In this document: piece after piece, positions 1 through 4,880 of the stretch
Layout: each line of letters begins with the position of its first letter
How positions within the stretch are numbered: position 1 is the stretch's first letter
NCBI GenBank assembly: GCA_023430245.1
Contig: JAEZBA010000463.1
Location: 1-6,356 of the forward strand
Origin: Pseudomonadota bacterium
GTDB taxonomy: Bacteria; Pseudomonadota; Alphaproteobacteria; Rhizobiales; Xanthobacteraceae
Direction of reading: 5' to 3'
DNA length: 6,356 bases
Notes under the pieces: model-generated
Databases searched by the model: none
The model's input: the letters and a program-made list of their open reading frames with translations, nothing else
Told to the model about the DNA's origin: nothing
Translations under genes and position numbers: made by a program

Positions 1-888
1 GTCGGCCACCAGCGCAAGCTTGCGCTCGTTGAGCAGCTCGGCGATGCGCTCCACCAGCCGTGACTTCTGCACCAGATAGGGAATCTGCGTGACCACGATC
101 TGGTAGCCGCCGCGGCCGGTGTCTTCCTTGCTCCAGCGCGCCCGTACGCGGAATGAGCCGCGGCCGGTCGTATAGGCCTCGGCAATCGCCTCGTTCGAAT
201 CGACCACGACGCCGCCGGTCGGAAAATCGGGCCCCGGAACGTATTTCAGCAATGTCTTGCTACGCGCATTCGGGTTGTCGATCATGAACAACGCGGCGTC
301 GCAGAGTTCGGCGGCATTGTGCGGCGGGATCGAGGTCGCCATGCCGACAGCGATGCCCTGCGAGCCGTTAGCCAAAAGGTTGGGGAATGCGCCCGGCAAA
401 ACCACCGGCTCTTCCGTGAGCCCGTCATAGTTCGGACGGAAGTCGACCGCGTTCTCGTTGATTCCCTCGAGCAGCAGCCGCGCGACCTCGGTCATGCGCG
501 CTTCGGTGTAGCGGTAGGCGGCAGCGTTATCGCCGTCGATATTGCCGAAGTTCCCCTGCCCGTCGATCAGCGGATAGCGGGAGGAGAAGTCCTGCGCCAG
601 CCGCACCAGCGCGTCGTAGATTGCCTGGTCGCCGTGCGGGTGGAAGTTACCCATCACGTCGCCGACGATCTTGGCGGATTTCTTGGGCGTTGATCCCGGA
701 TCCAGCCGCAGCAGATTCATTCCGTGCAGAATGCGGCGATGGACCGGCTTCAGCCCGTCGCGCGCGTCGGGAAGCGCGCGATGCATAATGGTCGAGAGCG
801 CATAAGCCAGGTAGCGCTCTTCGAGCGCGTCCTGCAGCGCAATGTCCTGGACGTCCTTGTCCGGCGGAGGAATCAGCCTGGTACCCAT
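1..888 (-). CDS. parC: DNA topoisomerase IV subunit A (ParC), N-terminal part, 3' end outside window
   Basis: ParC is the DNA breakage-reunion subunit of topoisomerase IV, which with ParE decatenates daughter chromosomes. The 296 visible codons start MGTRLIPPPDKD and cover the winged-helix domain and the beginning of the tower. Seen directly: ALPDARDGLKPVHRRIL (about residues 38-54), the HPHGD loop (83-87), GQGNFGNIDGD (110-120), the active-site tyrosine Y127 in AYRYTEARM (bases 508-510), and NGSQGIAVGMATSIPPHN. The second residue after HPHG (Q88, bases 625-627) is Gln where E. coli ParC has Ser80, and D92 stands where E. coli has Glu84. GyrA is the alternative, but the short N-terminus and the LIPP start fit alphaproteobacterial ParC better. 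The ATG at 886-888 was chosen on protein similarity; no strong Shine-Dalgarno sequence lies before it. The frame runs through base 1, so the C-terminal domain is missing. It is divergent from the small secreted gene at 1042. Confidence 0.93.
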   Translation of the reverse strand, partial: MGTRLIPPPDKDVQDIALQDALEERYLAYALSTIMHRALPDARDGLKPVHRRILHGMNLLRLDPGSTPKKSAKIVGDVMGNFHPHGDQAIYDALVRLAQDFSSRYPLIDGQGNFGNIDGDNAAAYRYTEARMTEVARLLLEGINENAVDFRPNYDGLTEEPVVLPGAFPNLLANGSQGIAVGMATSIPPHNAAELCDAALFMIDNPNARSKTLLKYVPGPDFPTGGVVVDSNEAIAEAYTTGRGSFRVRARWSKEDTGRGGYQIVVTQIPYLVQKSRLVERIAELLNERKLALVAD

Positions 889-1041
889 GCGATTCGGTAC
901 CGCGCATCGCCGTCGCGAACAAGTGACGCACCCCCTCGGGGTCGCCTCTCCTTCGCCGGGCGTTTAGCATCGCACGCCGGGCGACAATTGCGGTCGAGGC
1001 GGCGCTCGCGTGGTCCCGGCCCAAAACAAGGGAGATGGATC
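889..1041. promoter_or_regulatory. Divergent intergenic region between parC and the first small secreted gene
   Basis: These 153 bases separate two head-to-head genes, so they should hold promoters for both. No clear -35/-10 pair is visible. The best plus-strand -10 is GACAAT at 983-988, without a good -35. On the minus strand, TTGTCG followed by TAAACG after only 15 nt is marginal. The region holds a perfect 9-bp direct repeat, CGCCGGGCG, at 954-962 and 975-983, spaced 21 bp start to start (about two helical turns). It also holds a small hairpin, ACCCC-CTC-GGGGT, at 930-942. The ribosome binding site of the plus gene is AAGGGAG at 1028-1034. Confidence 0.4.
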
Positions 1042-1314
1042 ATGCGCAACACCACGCTTGCGTTTTCAATTGCCGCTGCCCTGCTGGCAGTGCTTCTGAT
1101 CTCACCAAAACAGGCGCAGGCGATGACATTGCCGTCGCAGGCGATCATCGCCGATGTCGCCGCACACGCAACCCTGGTGCAGAAGACACGACGTGTCTGC
1201 CGCCGATATTGCAATCGCTATCGTTGCTGGCGCCGCTGCTGGTGGGCTCCGCCGCGCTATTATCGACCTTATTATCGTCCCTACCGTCCGTATTACCGAC
1301 GGTACCGCTATTGA
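1042..1314 (+). CDS. Small secreted four-cysteine, Arg/Tyr-rich protein (tandem paralogue 1)
   Basis: The 90-residue protein has no named family that I recognise. The ATG at 1042 follows AAGGGAG by seven bases and gives a textbook signal peptide: RN at residues 2-3, a hydrophobic core at about 6-20, and an AQA cleavage site ending at residue 27. The mature part starts MTLPSQAIIADV. It then has CRRYCNRYRCWRRC (residues 53-66, cysteines at 53, 57, 62, 66) and the tail PRYYRPYYRPYRPYYR (71-86) ending RYRY. By count the mature protein has 15 Arg, one Lys and one Asp, so it is very basic. Export to the periplasm or outside and disulfide formation are inferred. The cysteine spacing equals that of the beta-hairpin peptide tachyplesin; antimicrobial activity is not shown. 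Wobble positions are more AT-rich (CGA, CGT, TAT, TCA) than in neighbouring genes. An upstream in-frame extension to 724 was rejected because it would bury the signal peptide. Confidence 0.88.
   Translation: MRNTTLAFSIAAALLAVLLISPKQAQAMTLPSQAIIADVAAHATLVQKTRRVCRRYCNRYRCWRRCWWAPPRYYRPYYRPYRPYYRRYRY
1252..1299 (+). repeat. Arg-Tyr-Pro tail block, copy 1
   Basis: These 48 bases encode PRYYRPYYRPYRPYYR, a degenerate repeat of RPYY/RPY units. The second copy at 1737-1784 encodes exactly the same 16 residues. The two DNA copies differ at nine positions, all third codon bases and all synonymous. Confidence 0.85.
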
Positions 1315-1370
1315 GGACAAACGCACGGTGACAGCTGATCTCCAACGCTGTTGCCGTTAGAGGAACAATG

Positions 1371-1400
1371 TGGTGGCGGAACTCACAGTCTCCGCCACCG
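1371..1400 (+). other. Perfect 9-bp hairpin after paralogue 1
   Basis: GGTGGCGGA (1372-1380) pairs perfectly with TCCGCCACC (1391-1399) across a 10-base loop. Inside the loop ACT (1381-1383) can pair with AGT (1387-1389). It lies 57 bases past the stop at 1314. No T-run follows, so it is not a standard intrinsic terminator. It could stabilise the 3' end of the first mRNA, be a partial or Rho-assisted end, or act as an attenuator before the second gene. Confidence 0.5.
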
Positions 1401-1486
1401 GCTCGCAATGAACCGCCGATGAACATCCCAGACCCACGCAGTTCATTGATTCTACTGCTTAATTCACGACGGGGACGAAGCGCCGT

Positions 1487-1505
1487 GGCGACATCTGATG
1501 TCACC
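1487..1505. promoter_or_regulatory. Operator-like dyad upstream of paralogue 2
   Basis: The core GACATCTGATGTC (1490-1502) is two perfect 6-bp half-sites around a central T. GG (1487-1488) and CC (1504-1505) extend the symmetry beyond one mismatch (C1489/A1503). It ends 27 bases before the ATG at 1533. The size and position fit a dimeric regulator site, but no promoter with a good -35/-10 was seen next to it, and the regulator is unknown. As RNA it would have only a one-base loop, so a DNA site is more likely than a hairpin. Confidence 0.35.
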
Positions 1506-1532
1506 CGGCCGACCAATCATCCGGAGTGAAAC

Positions 1533-1811
1533 ATGAGAAAACTGCTGTTCGCGATCGCGGCCGCCGCTACGATCTTTTCGTTTGGATCCCTGGCGCCCAA
1601 CCGCGCGGAGGCAATGACCCTGCCGGCACCGGCTGCGATGGCCGATGTGCTCGGCAGTCAGGCAGAAGCGACGGCCTATGTCTGCCGCCGCTGGTGCGGC
1701 CCCTACGGCTGCAAGCGCCGCTGCTTCTACACCGCGCCGCGCTATTACCGCCCGTATTATCGGCCCTATCGCCCTTACTACCGGCCGTATCGATACTACC
1801 GCTATTACTGA
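1533..1811 (+). CDS. Small secreted four-cysteine, Arg/Tyr-rich protein (tandem paralogue 2)
   Basis: This 92-residue protein is a paralogue of the one at 1042-1314; function unknown. GGAGTG at 1523-1528 precedes the ATG. The signal peptide begins MRKLLFAIAAAATIF and ends with AEA at residue 27, the same cleavage position as paralogue 1. The mature N-terminus MTLPAPAAMADV matches paralogue 1 at MTLP, A34 and ADV. The cysteine block is CRRWCGPYGCKRRC (51-64, cysteines at 51, 55, 60, 64), again C-x3-C-x4-C-x3-C, with GPYG as a likely turn. The tail PRYYRPYYRPYRPYYR (69-84) is identical to paralogue 1 and then adds PYRYYRYY. By count the mature part has 11 Arg, one Lys, 15 Tyr and two acidic residues. 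A dyad lies just upstream and hairpins just downstream, so it may have its own transcript. Possible roles are an envelope-associated cationic protein, a Tyr-crosslinked wall protein, a metal binder or an antimicrobial-like peptide; none is shown. Confidence 0.9.
   Translation: MRKLLFAIAAAATIFSFGSLAPNRAEAMTLPAPAAMADVLGSQAEATAYVCRRWCGPYGCKRRCFYTAPRYYRPYYRPYRPYYRPYRYYRYY
1737..1784 (+). repeat. Arg-Tyr-Pro tail block, copy 2
   Basis: This copy encodes the same 16 residues as bases 1252-1299. Codon by codon, seven codons are identical and nine differ only at the third base, so the protein sequence has been kept while the DNA diverged. Confidence 0.85.
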
Positions 1812-1821
1812 GCGGCCGGAC

Positions 1822-1838
1822 TGACAGCACCCCTGTCA
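1822..1838 (+). other. 6-bp hairpin after paralogue 2
   Basis: TGACAG (1822-1827) pairs with CTGTCA (1833-1838) across a 5-base loop, ten bases after the stop codon. There is no T-run. It lies just before the larger hairpin at 1850-1884, and together they probably form the 3' end of this mRNA. Confidence 0.4.
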
Positions 1839-1849
1839 CGCATGCGTTA

Positions 1850-1888
1850 TTGGCGGGCGGCGAAAAACGCGGGCAGCCCGCCAAATTT
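1850..1888 (+). terminator. Terminator-like hairpin after paralogue 2
   Basis: TTGGCGGGC (1850-1858) pairs perfectly over 9 bp with GCCCGCCAA (1876-1884). The 17-base loop can fold a small inner GCG/CGC stem (1860-1862 with 1868-1870). Only ATTT follows, so the U-tract is weak and termination may be partial. Confidence 0.45.
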
Positions 1889-1896
1889 CATGGTAA

Positions 1897-1926
1897 TTGT
1901 GTGGCGCGGCCGTGGAGGGGATTAAT
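1897..1926 (+). promoter_or_regulatory. Possible sigma-70-type promoter for the third small gene
   Basis: TTGTGT (1897-1902) and ATTAAT (1921-1926) are separated by 18 bases. The -10 matches TATAAT at four of six positions and lies in a local AT-rich patch (1921-1929) of otherwise GC-rich DNA. It follows directly after the terminator-like hairpin at 1850-1888, as expected for a new transcription unit, and would leave a leader of about 125 bases. Confidence 0.3.
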
Positions 1927-1981
1927 TTTGCGGCAGGGTGGTTTCATACCGCGCCCATCACACTCGGGTCGCGGATCGCAC

Positions 1982-2027
1982 GATCGGCAGCCTTCGCTCC
2001 CGATCCATACGCAGCGTAACCCGCTGC
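1982..2027 (+). other. Structured leader with two hairpins before the third small gene
   Basis: Two stems sit in the leader. GATCGG (1982-1987) pairs with CCGATC (2000-2005), and GCAGCG (2011-2016) pairs with CGCTGC (2022-2027) across TAACC. The second ends 30 bases before the ATG at 2058 and leaves the ribosome binding site free. No known riboswitch class was recognised. Short GC-rich stems also arise by chance at this base composition. Confidence 0.3.
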
Positions 2028-2057
2028 ATCGTGTCGTCGATTGATGGAGATCAGCTT

Positions 2058-2291
2058 ATGAAGATGTTTGCTACCGCCTTGGTCGTTGCCGCAGGGCTGT
2101 CCTTCGGTGCCGGAGCCGCCGTAGCAGCCCCGGTCAGCGCGCCGGGTGCCCAGCTGCATGTGGAGGGCCTTTTCACCCCGGCTCAATATTATGGCGGCGG
2201 GTATGGCTATCGTCGGCATTGCTGGTACGAGCGCCGCTGCTCGGGCTACTATCCTTATCAGCGCTGCTGGCGCGTTCGCGTCTGCCGCTAA
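2058..2291 (+). CDS. Small secreted four-cysteine, Tyr/Arg-rich protein (third, divergent member)
   Basis: The 77-residue protein belongs to no family that I can name. The ATG at 2058 follows TGGAGA (2045-2050) and starts a clear signal peptide, MKMFATALVVAAGLSFGAG, cleaved after A23 (AVA) or A24 (VAA). The mature part begins APVSAPGAQLHVEG, has a Gly/Tyr stretch QYYGGGYGYRR (43-53), and ends in four cysteines at 55, 61, 70 and 76, spaced C-x5-C-x8-C-x5-C. It shares size, export signal, basic charge (8 Arg against two Glu in the mature part) and four cysteines with the two upstream proteins. It lacks their MTLP start and RPYY tail, so it is either a distant relative or a convergent neighbour. 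An in-frame upstream start at 1938 was rejected because it would put about 40 charged residues before the signal peptide. A strong terminator follows. Confidence 0.85.
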   Translation: MKMFATALVVAAGLSFGAGAAVAAPVSAPGAQLHVEGLFTPAQYYGGGYGYRRHCWYERRCSGYYPYQRCWRVRVCR

Positions 2292-2307
2292 TCGGCATTT
2301 CGCCGAT
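2291..2307 (+). other. Hairpin at the stop codon of the third small gene
   Basis: ATCGGC (2291-2296) pairs perfectly with GCCGAT (2302-2307) across ATTTC. The first base is the last base of the TAA stop. It probably adds 3' end protection next to the terminator at 2319-2347. Confidence 0.4.
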
Positions 2308-2318
2308 CATTCGAGATC

Positions 2319-2347
2319 GGGCCGGTCCGTCAGGGCCGGCCTTTTTC
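2319..2347 (+). terminator. Intrinsic terminator of the small secreted gene cluster
   Basis: GGCCGG (2320-2325) pairs with CCGGCC (2336-2341) around a 10-base loop, followed directly by TTTTT (2342-2346). It lies 28 bases after the third small gene and 31 bases before the recO stop codon. It works best for plus-strand transcripts, since the minus-strand reading lacks a T-run. It separates two converging transcription units. Confidence 0.7.
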
Positions 2348-2377
2348 GTTCCGGTTTTCCGATCCCGACTAAACTGG

Positions 2378-3112
2378 CTATGCGGCGTCCGGCAGCCGCC
2401 GGCATATCGCGGCGATAAAATGCGCCCGCGCATCCGGCAGCGTAATGCCGCGCGGCTCCAGAACATGGCGCGCGAGAAAGAAGGCGGTCAGAGCAAAGCC
2501 GTCGACGATGTCCTGGGCGCCGAGCCGCTCGACATCGCCGGTGATGAAGGCCGGCAGCGACAGCAGCCGCTCGCGCCACGGCGCGCCCGCCTCACGCGAA
2601 ACCGCGCGGCCGGATTTAGGCGACACATAGATCAGCTCCGAGCGCGATCCGGTCGACGCGCAGGCATCCAGATCGAGGCCGAATCCGAGTTCGGTCAGCA
2701 TCAGCAATTCGAACCGCACGATCAGTGCGGCGCAGAGCGCAGGCTCATGCAGATGCGCGACAATCGCTTCCAGACCGTCGAACACAATTTCATGCGGATC
2801 GCGTTCGGGTAGCAACCGCGCCAAGGCCGCGAGATGGGTCACCGCGAACAGCGCATGCGAGTCGGCGAACAGCGTGCCGGCGCGCAGCGCCATCGGCTCG
2901 ATGGTGTAAGTTCCCAGCTGATCGTCGAGGCGCGCACGCCACTGCGCCCGCACCGCATTGGCCGGCTGAAGCACGGGCCGCATGCGGCTCCCCGCCCCGC
3001 CCCGGACCAGCCCGAGATGGCGCCCATGCTCCCGGGTCATCAGTTCGAGAATGGCACTGGTCTCGCCATGCCGCCTGATGCCGAGCACGAATCCGTCGTC
3101 ACTCCATTGCAT
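2378..3112 (-). CDS. recO: DNA repair protein RecO
   Basis: RecO is a recombination mediator. With RecR it displaces SSB and loads RecA on gapped single-stranded DNA (RecFOR pathway). The 244-residue protein has the usual length. It starts MQWSDDGFVLGIRRHGETSAILELMTREHGRHLGLVRGG, typical of the N-terminal OB-fold (about residues 1-80); VLQPAN and the WRARLDDQLG segment follow. The rest is the helical C-terminal domain, with FELLMLTELGFGLDLDACA and LLSLPAF. The CxxC zinc motifs of some RecO proteins are absent, as expected for this group. The ATG at 3110-3112 follows GAGG by about nine bases on the coding strand. It is the last gene of the minus-strand run, 47 nt after xthA, and converges on the small secreted genes. 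The stop is TAG at 2378-2380. Confidence 0.93.
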   Translation of the reverse strand: MQWSDDGFVLGIRRHGETSAILELMTREHGRHLGLVRGGAGSRMRPVLQPANAVRAQWRARLDDQLGTYTIEPMALRAGTLFADSHALFAVTHLAALARLLPERDPHEIVFDGLEAIVAHLHEPALCAALIVRFELLMLTELGFGLDLDACASTGSRSELIYVSPKSGRAVSREAGAPWRERLLSLPAFITGDVERLGAQDIVDGFALTAFFLARHVLEPRGITLPDARAHFIAAICRRLPDAA

Positions 3113-3159
3113 GGCGCGACCTCACCCGATCCCGGACGCAATGTCGAGTTGTCCGAAGG

Positions 3160-3930
3160 CTAACGGAGTTCCACCCAGACCGGAGCGTGATCGCTGGCAC
3201 CCTCGCGGCCCCGCTCTACCCGGTCGACACCGGCGGCCTCCAGCCGTTTTGCGAGGATCGGCCCGAGCAGGATGTGGTCGAGCCGCAGCCCGGCATCGCG
3301 CGGCCAGCGGTTTCGCTTGTAGTCCCAGAACGTATAGACGCGCTCGCCGGGATGGGTTTCCCGCAGGGCATCGGTCCAGCCCTGTTTCAGCAGCCGGGCA
3401 TAGGCGGCGCGGCTCTGCGGCTGGATCAGTGCGTCGTTGTCCCACGATTTGGTCGGGTAGATGTCGAGCTCGGCCGGCGCCACGTTGAAATCGCCGATCA
3501 GAGCGACGGGGACATTGACTTTCAATAGCTTGCGGGCATGTGTCGACAGTCGGCTGAACCACTTCAGCTTGTAGTCGAACTTCGGACTTGGTTGAGGATT
3601 GCCATTCGGCAGATACAGGCAGCCGATCAGGATGCCGTTCACTGCGGCCTCGACATAGCGGCTCTGCACGTCGTCGCGGTCGCCCGGCAGGGCCAAGCGA
3701 GTCGCAACCGGCTCGCCGACGCGAGACAGGATGGCGACGCCGTTCCAGGTCTTCTGGCCGCGCCAGACCGAGGAATAGCCGGCCTTGCGCAAAGCGGCCG
3801 CGGGGAAATCCGCGTCGGTGCATTTCAGCTCCTGCAGGCCGACAATGTCGGGTTTGGTCCGCTTCAACCATTGCAGGAGATTGGCCAGGCGGCGGTTAAC
3901 GTTGTTGATGTTAAAGGTTGCGATCTTCAC
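3160..3930 (-). CDS. xthA: Exodeoxyribonuclease III / AP endonuclease family protein
   Basis: This metal-dependent nuclease of the exonuclease/endonuclease/phosphatase fold nicks DNA at abasic sites and trims 3' ends in base excision repair. The 256 residues show the full motif set: N7 in MKIATFNINN, the metal-binding E34 in GLQELK, NGVAILS (63-69), Y106 in LYLPNG, D147 and N149 in GDFNVAP, D218 in LRLDHIL, and the D247-H248 pair in SDHAPVWVEL. All catalytic positions known from E. coli Xth appear intact. The start codon is GTG (bases 3928-3930), preceded by GAGGG six bases upstream, and the family N-terminus begins exactly there. The gene begins 20 nt after the era stop, so it is probably co-transcribed with era. 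Alphaproteobacteria often carry more than one Xth paralogue; which one this is cannot be told here. Confidence 0.93.
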   Translation of the reverse strand: MKIATFNINNVNRRLANLLQWLKRTKPDIVGLQELKCTDADFPAAALRKAGYSSVWRGQKTWNGVAILSRVGEPVATRLALPGDRDDVQSRYVEAAVNGILIGCLYLPNGNPQPSPKFDYKLKWFSRLSTHARKLLKVNVPVALIGDFNVAPAELDIYPTKSWDNDALIQPQSRAAYARLLKQGWTDALRETHPGERVYTFWDYKRNRWPRDAGLRLDHILLGPILAKRLEAAGVDRVERGREGASDHAPVWVELR

Positions 3931-3950
3931 CCGCGCCCTCGACCGGCAGC

Positions 3951-4880
3951 TCAGCTGTCCCGCGGAAAGTCCAGTCCCATCTCGCGATAGCGTTCCGGAT
4001 CGTCGCCCCAGCCCTCGCGCACCTTGACGAACAGGAACAGGTGCACGGGCGCCTCGACGATCCCGGACAATTCCTTGCGCGCCTCGGCGCCGATCGCTTT
4101 CAGCGTCTGGCCACCCTTCCCGATCACGATCTTCTTCTGGCTGTCACGCTCGACAAAGATGGTCTGCTCGATGCGCACCGAGCCGTCCTTCTTTTCCTCC
4201 CAGGTGTCGGTCTCGACGGTGGACTGGTAGGGCAACTCCTGGTGCAGGCGGTTGAACATCTTCTCGCGGGTGATCTCGGCCGCGAGCTGGCGCAGCGGCG
4301 CGTCCGACATCTGATCTTCCGGGTAAAGCCAGGGTCCCGGCGGCACCTCACCGGCCAGCCAGGACCGCATGTCGTCGACACCGTCGCCGGTCAGCGCCGA
4401 CACCATGAAGGTGGCCTGGAACTTGACCCGCTCATTCAGCCCGGTCGCCAGCGCCAGCAAGGCGGGCTTGTCGGTCACGTCGACCTTGTTGAGGACCAGG
4501 AATTTGCGGCCCGCGGTGCCGGACAAATTTTTCACGATCGCCTCGGCCTCGGCATCCAGGCCCTTGCGCGCATCGATCAGCAAGCCGGTCAGGTCCGCAT
4601 CTTTTGCGCCGGCCCAGGCGGAAGTCACCATTGCGCGGTCGAGCCTGCGCTTCGGCGCGAAAATGCCCGGCGTATCGACGAAGATCAGCTGCGAGGCGCC
4701 TTCGATGATGATGCCGCGCACCGGCATGCGCGTGGTCTGCACCTTGTGGCTGACGATCGAGACCTTGCTGCGCACCAGCGCGTTGATCAGGGTCGACTTG
4801 CCGGCATTTGGCGCTCCGATCAGCGCAATGAATCCGCAACGGGTGTCCTGCGGTGGCGGTGCGGACATGTCTTCAGCCAT
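3951..4880 (-). CDS. era: GTPase Era
   Basis: Era is a GTPase that binds the 3' end of 16S rRNA and helps 30S subunit maturation. With the ATG at 4878-4880 it has 309 residues. GTPase motifs are all visible: G1 GAPNAGKST (22-30), the G2 region KVQTTR (46-51), G3 DTPG (69-72) and G4 NKVD (131-134), then a SALTGDGV G5-like segment. The C-terminal KH domain carries GKGG (254-257) within KKIVIGKGGQTLKAIG and ends with the family's FVKVREGWGDD segment. The chosen start overlaps the rnc stop by 8 nt (ATGGCTGA), with AAGG eleven bases upstream; a second ATG at 4866-4868 would give 305 residues and cannot be excluded. Overlap suggests translational coupling to rnc. The same reading frame stays open far upstream into rnc (to 5177), which matters for the G-tract described separately. 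Confidence 0.95.
   Translation of the reverse strand: MAEDMSAPPPQDTRCGFIALIGAPNAGKSTLINALVRSKVSIVSHKVQTTRMPVRGIIIEGASQLIFVDTPGIFAPKRRLDRAMVTSAWAGAKDADLTGLLIDARKGLDAEAEAIVKNLSGTAGRKFLVLNKVDVTDKPALLALATGLNERVKFQATFMVSALTGDGVDDMRSWLAGEVPPGPWLYPEDQMSDAPLRQLAAEITREKMFNRLHQELPYQSTVETDTWEEKKDGSVRIEQTIFVERDSQKKIVIGKGGQTLKAIGAEARKELSGIVEAPVHLFLFVKVREGWGDDPERYREMGLDFPRDS

Noticed and set aside
647..1024. A minus-strand open frame overlapping the parC start, with a GGAGAGG upstream
   Set aside because: It overlaps the start of parC in another frame and encodes no recognisable protein; ParC motifs are intact in the chosen frame.
724..1314. A 196-residue form of the first small protein starting within the parC antisense strand
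   Set aside because: The start at 1042 has a good Shine-Dalgarno sequence and gives a perfect signal peptide; the longer form would bury it.
1035..1331. A 98-codon open frame overlapping the first small gene in another frame
   Set aside because: It is a frame shadow: the signal peptide, cysteine block and tail shared with paralogue 2 are all in the frame starting at 1042.
1252..1811. The repeated RYYRPYY coding DNA as a CRISPR-like or other DNA repeat array
   Set aside because: There are only two copies, each in frame within a gene, differing only at synonymous sites and without regular spacers.
1938..2291. A longer 117-residue form of the third small protein
   Set aside because: It adds about 40 Arg-rich residues before a clear signal peptide, and the ATG at 2058 has its own TGGAGA.
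1042..2291. Small genes as nodule-specific cysteine-rich (NCR) peptides or a ribosomally made modified-peptide system
   Set aside because: NCR peptides are plant proteins with other cysteine spacings, and no modification enzyme, protease or exporter gene lies beside these genes. Only the general analogy of secreted four-cysteine peptides holds.
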